Assembly (NCBI GenBank): GCA_014529385.2
Contig: CM043971.1
Span: forward strand, 24,417,769-24,481,768
Length of the DNA: 64,000 bases
Source of the DNA: Adiantum capillus-veneris
Lineage: Eukaryota; Streptophyta; Polypodiopsida; Polypodiales; Pteridaceae
Direction: 5' to 3'
The position numbers and the translations under genes were made by a program. This document shows, piece after piece, positions 36,101 to 46,214 of this stretch; the first letter of the stretch is position 1, and each line of letters starts with the position of its first letter. A model generated the notes under the pieces. It was not told the DNA's origin. It saw only the letters and a list, made by a program, of their open reading frames with translations, and made no database searches.

Positions 36101-38400
36101 CCTGAGTGGTTTGGTCTCAAGATTCACCACTTTTATTAAGAATCTGTGGGTGTTAAGGTCCACCACTTGTCCAACCTATAAGGCTACATCTTAAAGGTTA
36201 TTCTTTCTTACTACTTGGAGTGACCATGATAGGTTTTACATGGGGGTTTGGTTCCAAGGTCCACCACTTGTCCAAGCTAACTCTATTGAAACATAGAGAG
36301 AAGCAAAGGTCCACCCCTTGTCTAAGCTAGGGTCCATTGAAACATGGAGAGAAGGATGCTCCACCATTTGTTCAAGGTAGGCTCCATTGAAACATGAGGA
36401 GAAGCAAGGTGCACCATGTCTCCGAGATGTTAGGCTCCATCGAAAAACATAAACCCATGATATGTCCTAGATGAGGGGTTTACATTCAAGGTCCACCACT
36501 TGTTCAAGCTATTATTGCTAGTAGCCTGAGTGGTTTGGTCTCAAGATTCACCACTTTTCCACTCTATGTCATTATATTAAGAATATGCGCGTGTTAAGGT
36601 CCACCACTTGTCCAACCTATAAGGCTACATCTTAAAGGTTATTCTTTATTACCACTTGGAGTGACCATGATAGGTTTTACATGGGGGTTTGGTTCCAAGG
36701 TCCACCACTTGTCCAAGCTAACTCTACTGAAACATAGAGAGAAACAAAGGTCCACCACTTGTCCAAGCTAGGGTCCATTGAAACATGGAGAGAAGGATGC
36801 TCCACCATTTGTCCAAGATAGGATCCATTGAAACATGACGAGAAGCAAGCTGCACCATGTCTCCAAGATGCTAGGCTCCATCGAAATACATTAAACCCAC
36901 GATATTTCGCAGATGAGGGGTTTACATTCAAGGTCCACCACTTGTCCAAGCTATTATTGCTAGTAGCCTGAGTGGTTTGGTCTCAAGATTCACCACTTTT
37001 ATTAAGAATATGTGGGTGTTAAGGTCCACCACTTGTCCAACCTATAAGGCTACATCTTAAAGGTTATTCTTTCTTACTACTTGGAGTGACCATGATAGGT
37101 TTTACATGGGGGTTTGGTTCCAAGGTCCACCACTTGTCCAAGCTAACTCTAATGAAACATAGAGAGAAGCAAAGGTCCACCCCTTGTCTAAGCTAGGGTC
37201 CATTGAAACATGGAGAGAAGGATGCTCCACCATTTGTCCAAGGTAGGCTCCATTGAAACATGAGGAGAAGCAAGGTGCACCATGTCTCCAACATGCTAGG
37301 CTCCATTGAAAAATATTAAACCCACGATATGTCGTAGATGAGGGGTTTACATTCAAGGTCCACCACTTCTCCAAGGGATTATTGCTAGTAGCTTGAGTGG
37401 TTTGGTCTCAAGATTCACCATTTCTCCACTCTATGTCATTATATTAAGAATATGCGCGTGTTAAGGTCCACCACTTGTCCAACCTATAAGGCTACATCTT
37501 AAAGGTTATTCTTTATTACCACTTGGAGTGACCATGATAGGTTTTACATGGGGATTTGGTTCCAAGGTCCCCCACTTGTCCAAGCTAACTCTATTGAATC
37601 ATAGAGAGAAGGAAAGGTCCACCACTTGTCTAAGCTAGGCTCCATTGAAACATGGAGAGAATGATGCTCCACCATTTGTCGAAGCTAACTCTATTGAAAC
37701 ATGGGGGGTTTACATTGAATGTCCACCACTTGTCCAAGCTATTAGTGCTAGTAGCATGAGTGGTTTTGTCTCAAGATTCACCACTTTTTCACTCTATGTC
37801 ATTATATTAAGAATATTAGGGTGTTATGGTCCACCACTTGTCCAACCTATAAGGCTATATCTTAAAGGTTATTCTTTCTCACCACTTGGAGTGACCATGA
37901 TAGGTTTTAAATGGGGGTTTGGTTCCAAGGTCCACCACTTGTCCAAGCTAACTCTATTGAATAATAGAGAGAAGCAAAGGTCCACCACTTGTCCAAGCTA
38001 GGGTCCATTGAAACATGGAGAGAAGGATGCTCCACCATTTGTCCAAGATAGGCTCCATTGAAACATGAAGAGAAGCAAGATGCACGATGTCTCCAAGATG
38101 CTAGGCTCCATCGAAATACCTTAAACCCACGATATTTCGTAGATGGGGGGTTTACTTTCAAGGTCCACCACTTGTCCAAGCTATTATCGCTAGTAGCATG
38201 GTTTGGTCTCAAGATTCACCAGTTTTCCACTCTATGTCATTATATGAAGAATATCTGGGTGTTAAGGTCCACCACTTGTCCAACCTATAAGGCTATATTC
38301 TAAATGATATTTTTTTTGACCACTTGGAATGTGCATGATATGTTTTACATGGGGTTTTGTTCCAAGGTCCACCACTTGTCCAAGCTAGATCTATTACATA
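21200..38400 (+). repeat. Main right-arm tandem array (425/442-bp monomers)
   Basis: The array is made of a roughly 50-bp base unit (GGTCCACCACTTGTCCAA, then AGCTAGGCTCCATTGAAACA, then TGGAGAGAAGCAA) repeated with variants. About eight units form a monomer that also contains GATAGGTTTTACATGGGGG and GTGGTTTGGTCTCAAGATTC. Monomers alternate at 424-425 and 441-442 bp. The shorter type lacks most of the CCACTCTATGTCATTA segment. The outer parts (21.2-24 kb and 37.5-38.4 kb) are more diverged than the centre. Most monomers carry an open minus-strand frame of about 90 codons, an incidental result of homogenisation. Confidence 0.95.
32000..37100 (+). repeat. Two copies of a 2,549-bp higher-order repeat
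   Basis: Private variants recur at exactly 2,549 bp: CTAATGAAAC at 32051, 34600 and 37149, and CACGATGTGT at 33041 and 35590. The unit is six monomers. One of them (near 32462 and 35011) lacks one base unit of about 51 bp, which explains why the period is about 52 bp short of three 867-bp dimers. The two copies look almost identical. Confidence 0.92.
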
Positions 38401-38499
38401 TATATTATACATACAATATTCAACTAGATTCCCTACCTATCATGTCCAGTAGCATGGATGCTCTAGCTTGAAGGTCCACCACTTGTCCAACCTATACTC

Positions 38500-38730
38500 T
38501 CTTATGTAAGGGAGATCTCGCTATAAATTCAAAACCTTCCCGCCTAAATTTAAAATATCCCTCCCAAATCTTAAATATCCCGCCTAAATTTTAAACTATC
38601 CCGCCCAAATTTTAAAATTCAAACTTTTTTATAAAAATTTAAATTTTACTACTTAAATTTTAAATATTCCACGCAAAATTGATTTTAAATTCAAGTTTAC
38701 CACAAAAAAATATCATTATACCACCTAAAT
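38500..38730. repeat. Short AT-rich minisatellite
   Basis: Several imperfect copies of TCCCGCCTAAATTTTAAA, about 20-25 bp apart, occur between 38535 and 38700. It lies just outside the main array. No gene here. Confidence 0.75.
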
Positions 38731-39433
38731 TCAAATATGCAAACCTCAAATCATTATATTGTACATAAATTCAAACAAATTCAAATTAACAAGCCTAAAC
38801 TGATATTAGTTTGCATAGATATGAATTTATCACACCTAAATTATGTCACCATGTTAGAGAGAGTGGTTAGAGAATTTGAACAAGGTCCACCACTTGTCCA
38901 ACCTAGATACCAAGAAGGATTGAGTGTACAAGGTATTGTTTGAAGGTCCTTATAGTCCATTGGTCTCAAGGTCCACCACTTGTGGTAAGGGTCACCAAAA
39001 AGTGTATATATTCATCCAAAGAAATACACGTATTTTTGGTCTACATGTCCTAGTTTAAACCATTTATGTCCATTAGGTGTATCACTAAACAACACTACTA
39101 TTTTTGAGAAACAGAAGTTACAATCATATCTACAAATGGATTAGAGGAAAATCAGCTCAGCATACATCCAGAACTCGCTACAAGAATCGACTTTAACAGA
39201 TCACGCAAGTAGGTCTTCCATTCAATTTTACTAGTATTACAATGTGTTAGTTATTTGTGATATTTATGTATGTATATATACTATGTGTGCATATCGTAAT
39301 TAAGTGTAATTGTGTATCTGCATTATGTATGAGTATTACAATGAAATAACACAAATATACATACATACACATAGATAACACAGACGCACACATACATGAG
39401 TATGTATTTTCAAGAGAGAGATAGCAAGATACA

Positions 39434-39465
<32 letters not shown>

Positions 39466-39500
39466 TAAATACCTGTTTTTTAGAGAGAGGAGAGAGAAAG
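38730..39500. other. AT-rich spacer with simple repeats
   Basis: Three isolated motif copies lie at 38880-39000. A TA/CA-rich stretch and a short (GA)n tract at about 39440-39465 follow. No gene seen. Confidence 0.5.
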
Positions 39501-39760
39501 ATAACAGATTTCACTGTGTTTATGTATGTGGAAGAGAGGAAGACGATGTATGGGAATATGTGCACGTATTTTCAAGAGAGAGACAACAAGATAACAGATT
39601 TCATTGTGGTTATGTATGTGGAAGTGAGGAAGACGATGTGTGGGAATATGTGCATGTATTTTCAAGAGAGAGACAACAAGATAACAGATTTCACTGTGGT
39701 TATGTATGTGGAAGAGAGGAAGACGATGTGTGGGAATATGTGTATGTGTGCGGGGATACT
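39501..39760 (+). repeat. 90-bp tandem repeat, about 2.9 copies
   Basis: Copies start at 39501, 39591 and 39681 with ATAACAGATTTCA and differ at only a few positions. Because 90 is a multiple of three, several frames stay open across it. I do not consider them genes. Confidence 0.93.
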
Positions 39761-40640
39761 TTTAAACTATGTATCTCTGTCTTTTGACGAGAGAGTGTGT
39801 GTGCAAGAAGAGTTACAGAGAACCATCTTCTCTATATGGAGAAAGACAGAGAGTGTGAGAGAGATAAATACCTGTTTTTTCTCTATTCGTGAGGTGTGCA
39901 ATGTCTCCTGAGAAGACTGCCCGATCCTGCCCTTCTGGAAAGCGTTGTGTACGCTGCTGTTTCTTTATCTTGTGCGCGAACTTTCAATCCTATGCACTCC
40001 ACCTGTGTGTTGTGTACGATGCCGAGCTTGCTCCTCTACGCGCGCGTATACTCCAACTGTGTGCGCTTTCTGTGTGTTTGCTGCTCGCCTGCTTTCTCTG
40101 TGTGCGTTTCTCGTGCGCTCTCTGTGTGCCTAATCTTGATAGGGTTTATTAGAATGCCACGTATGCTACAAGTCCATGTTTTATCATAGGATTAAAAAAA
40201 ACAAAAGCAATATAAAAAATTAACCAATTCACACAGCCAAAATTAAAGAAATCATGGTTGAAAATATGAAAAACATGCGTAACTCTATACTAGGAATTAA
40301 CTCTTGACCCCGCCCGGGGCGCTGCCCCGGACCCCGCCCAGAACAATATCCCAAAATCAACCTCCCAAGCCCCGCCATCCAGAGCGCTATATTCCACATC
40401 CCCATCAAGAGCGCTACTTCCAAACCTGACGTGGAAGCGCTGCCTTGTCACCCCATTGTGGCATTGCCCTAAGACCCCGCATCTGGAGTGCTAAATGGGA
40501 ACATTCTTCATTAGTGAAATTTTGAACATAAATTATATTAGCATATACTTAAATATAATACAAATATTAACATATTAGCTATACTACTAATTTACTATAG
40601 CAGTTCTAGATTATGTCCCATACTATATTTAAGGTGCCAA
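39760..40640. other. Spacer with a GC-rich hairpin
   Basis: Open frames at 39889-40189 are Cys-rich and overlap one another in all frames, so none is supported. At 40306-40339 a 7-bp stem (CCGGGGC, loop GCT, GCCCCGG) is flanked by direct repeats of GACCCCGCCC. Confidence 0.6.
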
Positions 40641-42600
40641 AGGTTTGGCCTTATGGTCCTAGATTTAGCCAAGTGGTCAACACATATAGGACCAAGTGCA
40701 CACTGTGCCACAAAACTTGGCCACCACTTCACTTGCCAAAGTTTAGGCCACATGGTCAATCCTAACTTTCCAATGTTCTTATTATGTCACCTTTTTCCTC
40801 GTGGAAAACCTAGGCTTGTTTTCACATACTCAGGCACTTCAAGTCACAATAAATTGTCATTACTCTTCGGCAACCCTTTTGTTCAAGTCTTTGAAAAAAC
40901 ATTGTTTAAGGCCACCCTAAACCATTTTCATTTAGGGGTGTCTAAAACTAGCTTTTTGGCAATTCGAGAAGAAAATGGTCAAAGTTTTATACTTAGTTTT
41001 AACCACTTGACCAATTCAAATATTGGAAAGCAAGGTCTTATAATACTTTTCTTTGGACATCACACATTAAAACTAGGTCCCTCACTTGTCCAAGCTATGC
41101 TCTAATACAATAAAGGGCTTTTGGTTTCAAGATGCACCACTTTCCCAACCTTGATTCCATTAAAGAAGCTAGCTCTACTTAGACATTTAATAGCAAGGTC
41201 TTGCAGCAGTTTAGATTGAACATTTTCCATGGCAGCTAGGTCCACCACTTATCTAAGCTATGCTCTAATAGAGTAAGGGGGTTTTGGTTTCAAGATCCAC
41301 CACTTGTCCAAACTTGATTTGGGAAGCAAGGTCCTATAATAGTTTGCTTTGGACATTCACCATTACAACTAAGTCCACCACTTCTCCAAGCTATGTTCTA
41401 ATACACTAAGGAGGTTTTGGTTTCAAGGAGAACCACTTGTACGAATCTGTTTTTGGAAGTAAGGTCTTTACATAGTTCACCTTGGACCTTGGACATTGGA
41501 TACTACAACTAAGCCCACCACTTGTCCAAGATATCCTCTATATATAGCCAAAGGGTTTGGGTTTCAAGATTCACCACTTTTCCAACCTTTCTTCCATTAA
41601 AGAAAGGAGGGGCTTTATAACTAGGTCCACCACTTGTCCAAGCTATGCTCTGATATAGAAAGGGGATTTTGGTTTCAAGGTCCACCACGTGTTCAACCTT
41701 GCAAGACTCAAGGGATACTTGGACATTGGAAAGCATAGTCCTATAGTAGTTGATAGGTGGCAGTGGGTATTACAACTAGGTCCAACCAATGCTATCATAT
41801 AGCAAAGAGGCTTTGCTTTCAAGGTCCACCACTTGTCCAACCTTGCTTCCATTAAAGAAATGAGGGGCTACGTAAACATTGGCAAGCAAGGTAGCAAGGT
41901 CCTAAGGTGTTTCACCTTGGATATTGGGCATTATAACTAGGTCCACCACTTGTCCAAGCTATGCTCTGATAAAGAAAGGGGATTTTCATTTCAAGGTCCA
42001 CCATGTGTTCAACCTTTCTAATATAGAAAGGGGATTTTCGTTTCAAGGTCCACCACGTGTTCAACCTTGAAAGACTCAAGGGATACTTGGACATTGGAAA
42101 GCATAGTCCTATAGTAGTTGATAGGTGGCAGTGGGTATTAAAACTAGGTCCAACCTATGCTCTTATATAGCAAAGAGGCTTTGGTTTCAAGGTCCACCAC
42201 TTGTCCAACCTTACTTCCATTAAAGAAATGAGGGGCTACGTAAACATTGGCAAGAAAGGTAGCAAAGTCCTAAGGTATTTCACCTTGGATATTGGGCATT
42301 ATAACTAGGTCCACCACTTGTCCAAGCTATGCTCTGATATAGAAAGGGGATTTTTGTTTCAAGGTCCACCACGTGTTCAACCTTGAAAGACTCAAGGGAT
42401 ACTTGGACATTGGAAAGCATAGTCCTATAGTAGTTGATAGGTGGCAATGGGTATTACAACTAGGTCCACCACTTGTCCAACCTATGCTCTCATATAGCAA
42501 AGAGGCTTTGGTTTCAAGGTCCACCACTTGTCCAACCTTGCTTCCATTAATATAGCAAGGAGGATTTGGTCTCAAGGTTCACCACTTGTCCAACCTATGC
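40640..42600 (+). repeat. Second right-arm array, about 364-bp units
   Basis: The motif GGTCCACCACTTGTCC recurs in a different context: GGGCATTATAACTAGG, the motif, then CTATGCTCTGATATAGAAA. Homologous positions at 41928 and 42292 are 364 bp apart. The array ends about 90 bp before the transposase exon. Copies in 40640-41500 are diverged. Confidence 0.88.
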
Positions 42601-42679
42601 AAACCTTTTTCATGTTGTAGCATGATTTTTTGTTTGAAGAGTATTTTTCTATAACTATGGATTTAACAATGTAATCTTT

Positions 42680-42690
42680 TTACTTACAGG
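42680..42690 (+). other. Splice acceptor directly before the transposase ATG
   Basis: A pyrimidine-rich stretch ending CTTTTTACTTACAG is followed by GATGGAC, where the ATG is the transposase start. An upstream, possibly non-coding exon in or before the array is therefore likely. Confidence 0.6.
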
Positions 42691-45600
42691 ATGGACTTCG
42701 AATCTGGGGAGAAAGTACATATGATACTTGACAATGAAATCGTTGGTATTGGTTGTGTGTGTAAAACAGATCCAGATTCCACTTGTGGTGGTACAAAGAT
42801 AGGGCTGGGAAATGTCTCCATACTAGTGGAGGAATGCTTGAAGGATGTGGTCCTACCTTTTCCTACAATGGATACTTCATCTCTCCAAGGCTCATTATGG
42901 AGTGCTGTTCGATGGTCAAAGCTTCTTTTGCAATCTTTTGTATTAAATGGGAACTTAATTGATCCACACGAAAGCTACAATGGTGATGAAGAACATGATC
43001 ATTCTGATCCTCTAGTTATAGATGCAATACCTATGACAAGCCCAGAATTTAAAGCAATGATTCGAGAGTCTTGGAGAAATCAGAGGGTCCTTTTAAAAGA
43101 TGACACAATGATGCAAACCATGAATGAAGGGACCATCTTATATGTATTTCCACATGATTATGTCAACTTTCAGGAACTTGGTCCTGATTGTGTGGGTGTG
43201 GGTATTGAAAGAGAAAATGCAAGCATTGATGATGTGGTTGAAGTGGGTAGCATCACTTTGCTAAAGTGGCCCATCAAGCAGACAACAATGTTGAATGGGA
43301 GCCCATTACAACGCTTTGTTCCTGTTGATGGCATGCATGCTACATATGAGGATGTATCCAACAATGGCAATGTTGGAAAAAAACTTGATGGGAGTAATGT
43401 TGTCCAGTTGTCAAGGAAGAGACGATACACTTTCATGAACAGGACTCAAAAATCAAAAGCAGCACCAGCTTCGACTTTTTACCTTTCAAACAAATCAATT
43501 CAAAGGGTATCATGCATTGATTGTTGTGCACAAAAATGCTGCCAATTTGCAGATCGTGATATGGTGACAAGGTTACGACAACAATTTTGGGGAGAGTCTC
43601 AAAAATCACGCACTAATTATGTTTATGATGTTCTTTCTATATGTTATCAGAAAGATGAGAAGTCACGATACCAATTCAGGCTAAATGGCTCTATTGTTTG
43701 TTGTAGAGCATGGTATGAGCTACATGGAATACCAAAGATATCATTTTATCGATACAAGGAGAACTTTGAAAATGGTGTGCGCCAATATGTACATGGGAAC
43801 ACATGTACATTGAGAAGGGGACTTCAACATACTAGTTTAGCAAGAGCACTACTAAATGAGTTTGTGGAAAACAACTCTGAGAAGATGCCACATAGAAGTA
43901 GAACACTGCTAGATAGCTCAAGAGAGACTCAATTGGTAATTCCATCAACATACAAACAAGTGGATATTTTATGTGAAATCAACACGACACTTGACCAAAT
44001 GGGCTATGAGAAGAAGCTATCCCAATCTTCTTTTGGTAGAATTTGGAACAAAGAGTACCCACATGTCACTTTAACAAAGACGAGTGAGTTCTCTAAGTGC
44101 AATATTTGTAGCTCAATCAAGGCAAGGTTAGAAGCTAAACCTTCTCTTGAAGAGAGAGCTCTTCTCTTGAGGGAGAGAGAAGTTCACATGGCACAACAAA
44201 AGAGTTGCAGAAGCCTATATTATGCATGGCGCACGTATTCAGAAACTCAACCACAAAAATATGTATGCATAATCCATGATAAGATGGATCAAAAGAAGAC
44301 TGCCATTCCTAGATTACGCATTGTTCCCAAGGGTGTGGATTCAGGATATAATCTGCAGGTGGCATTGATTGGCATGATCACTCATGGACATGGAGAAGGT
44401 CATTACGGACACTTTGTCTTGAATGGTTTGTGGCCAGCTGATCCAAATCTTACAATTGGCTCAATTGCTAATTGTTTACATAACCTCGAGAGGATAGATA
44501 AGCATCCTCTTGGTGATCTAGTAACAAATGGACTTCCAAGGAGCAATATTTCACTACTACATGCTTTGAACTCAAGGGATGCTTTGGACTACCATAACTT
44601 GAGTGATGGAAAAGAGCCCATTGTGCAGTCGTCAGAAATTGCAGAAGAGGAATTGGGGTCAACATTTCGCAGATTGCCAGAGAACTTGTTGCTACAATTG
44701 GATAATTGTGCAGGGGAAAACAAAAATCGATACTTATTTGCCTATTTGTCAATGCTTGTTGCAAGGGGTGTTTTCAAAACCATCCAGCTGGGATTTTTAA
44801 TGGTTCGGCATACACATGAGGACATAGACGCCATGTTTAGTTGGTTTTCAGAGAAGTTGAGAGTTACACAAACCTATACTTTGCCACATTTGATGGATAC
44901 ATTATGAAACAGCTCATCTTCATCTCCAGCTCCATTTTTTCTCACAAAGATCCCCGATTTCAAGCAATATTGTGATGGCTATCTTTGTGATGGACAAGAC
45001 ATACTTGTTGGACATTCCAAACCGCTTCAGTTCAGGTTCTTTATGCAGGATGAGACACCAATGATGCAATATGAGGCACATGTAGGTGTATCAAGTTGGA
45101 GTGGAAGTATTCGCCTTTGGAAAACAGACACAGAAGGCAAGCCAATGTTACCACATGGAGATCCACCTCTAGTACAAATGGCGGAGTATGTCAAGGCCCA
45201 CGAAGAAGTCATTTTGGGGCTAAAGAACTATATAAAATTTTGGAAAAATTTAGGGAATGGTTCAAGTATTCCGCGATATTATAGACCCGTGATAGATTAT
45301 TGGAGTAAGGTAATTGAAGAGATTGGAAAAGCAATCATATCAGAGGGAGTCTTGTATGAAATGTTTTGGCCAAAAACTCAACAATATTCTCACCTACAAA
45401 GCACTACAATGAATTTGCAACAAGGAGCAGAAAGATTCCTAGGCCTTGAAGAGTTGAACGATCATTTTTGTGGGCCTCAACGAAATAGGCCAAGGGAAGA
45501 GTTTGACCCTATGTCTGATGTGCACCAAGGTGACTTTCTTATGCTTGTTCCGAGTGACACAGAAATCTATCCAGTGTGGCTTGCAATGGCTTTATCTGAC

Positions 45601-45918
45601 ATTGATAATGAGCCTACATCACCAAACTACAGAAAACTCTTGATTCAATATTGGGCACCTTGCGCGAGAAAAAGTGGGATGACAGATACTCAAGCTTACA
45701 GTAATTGTTGGAAGGGTTATTGGGTTGTCAACTATAAGGACCCACAAGTGTGGGAAACTATGGATGCAATTGTTTGGTCCTGGAGACCCAACAAAGAAGG
45801 ACCATTTTCTAGAATAAAGATTCCAGAAAGACATGCTCTAAAAGCCAAAGAAGGCCTCACTCGTGCACATCAGCCACACTTGGATCAAAGTTCAGATATG
45901 GTATCAAATGTGGAGTAG
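42691..45918 (+). pseudogene. Putative DUF7869-type transposase, one in-frame TGA
   Basis: Codons 1-738 (to 44904) and 740-1075 share one frame separated by a single TGA at 44905-44907. Residues about 15-90 resemble the DUF8039-like segment of plant transposon proteins. Cys-rich SCIDCCAQKCC lies at about 274-284 and CNIC near 470. The core has HDKMDQ (Asp530, Asp533), GHGEGHYGHF near 567, LDNCAGENKNRY (Asp671) and HTHEDIDAMFS (707-717), the hallmarks I associate with DUF7869. I infer an RNase H-like catalytic core with these acidic residues. The C-terminal third has a Trp-rich segment like the tail of the same family. Its position at one end of a TIR element, outside the arrays, fits a transposase. 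The TGA could be a C-to-T change of CGA; otherwise the gene looks fresh. Labelled pseudogene only for the stop. Confidence 0.8.
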
Positions 45919-46194
45919 AATTATGTGGAGCTTCTATTGTGACTATACTAGTCAATTTGTAAACAAAATCTTTTTTGTATCTTCCTTTGTTTTATGTAAT
46001 TTATAGTCATTATTCAAATCCATGTGTTGTACATCCTCTTGACTTTTGGTGTTTATCAACACCACAATCCTATGAGATTTTCACTTTATTTACTAGCCAC
46101 ACACCTCAATTTTTCCCACTTTAAGTGGAAAATTCCCAAATTACATGAATTCGGTCGATTTGGAGATTCCCATAATGTGAGATTTTTACCAAAA
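45919..46194. other. Transposase 3' flank and right subterminal region
   Basis: It is AT-rich without the GGTCCACCACTTGTCC motif. It contains, inverted, the TAAAGTGGGAAAA block seen just inside the left end. No clear AATAAA signal is visible. Confidence 0.55.
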
Positions 46195-46210
46195 TACCTA
46201 ATATGGTCTT
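46195..46210 (-). repeat. Right terminal inverted repeat
   Basis: TACCTAATATGGTCTT is the exact reverse complement of 4844-4859 and is followed by TGTA. Confidence 0.88.
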
Positions 46211-46214
46211 TGTA
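46211..46214. other. Target-site duplication TGTA, right copy
   Basis: It matches 4840-4843. Extending either side by one base breaks the match, so the duplication is 4 bp. Confidence 0.88.

Larger units (their letters stand above)
4844..46210 (+). mobile_element. Giant TIR DNA transposon, 41,367 bp, DUF7869-type
   Basis: The element has perfect 16-bp inverted termini (4844-4859 and 46195-46210), a 4-bp TGTA duplication, and sits inside a retrotransposon ORF that becomes continuous when it is removed. A putative transposase gene lies at its right end on the plus strand. Minus-strand cargo genes lie between about 7.5 and 21.2 kb, and most of the remainder is arrays of one short motif in inverted arms. 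A 4-bp duplication excludes CACTA (3 bp) and hAT or Mutator (8-9 bp). The target size and the DNC...NKNR and HTHED signatures recall Sola-like elements, which is an inference. The strand given is that of the transposase. Confidence 0.87.

Noticed and set aside
25106-37374. Dozens of similar 80-90-codon minus-strand frames (DKWWTLNV... type)
   Set aside because: They are one frame of the tandem monomer copied with it. The base unit is not a multiple of three, other monomer copies break the frame freely, and no start context or splice signals recur. Homogenisation explains them.
21200-38400. CRISPR-like regular repeats
   Set aside because: The spacing sequences are homologous to each other and the whole monomer repeats; there are no unique spacers or cas genes, and the context is a plant nuclear genome.
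39516-40189. Overlapping Cys-rich frames at 39516-39911 and 39889-40189
   Set aside because: They arise from a 90-bp repeat (a multiple of three) and low-complexity TGTGTG-rich sequence, and all three frames are equally open.
40653-41105. 150-codon plus-strand frame
   Set aside because: It runs through diverged array units containing the CCACTTG motif, has no recognisable domain and no supporting signals.
4844-46210. CACTA (En/Spm) element, suggested by motif-rich subterminal regions
   Set aside because: The ends do not start CACTA, the duplication is 4 bp not 3, and the large gene lacks the tnp2-type transposase pattern.
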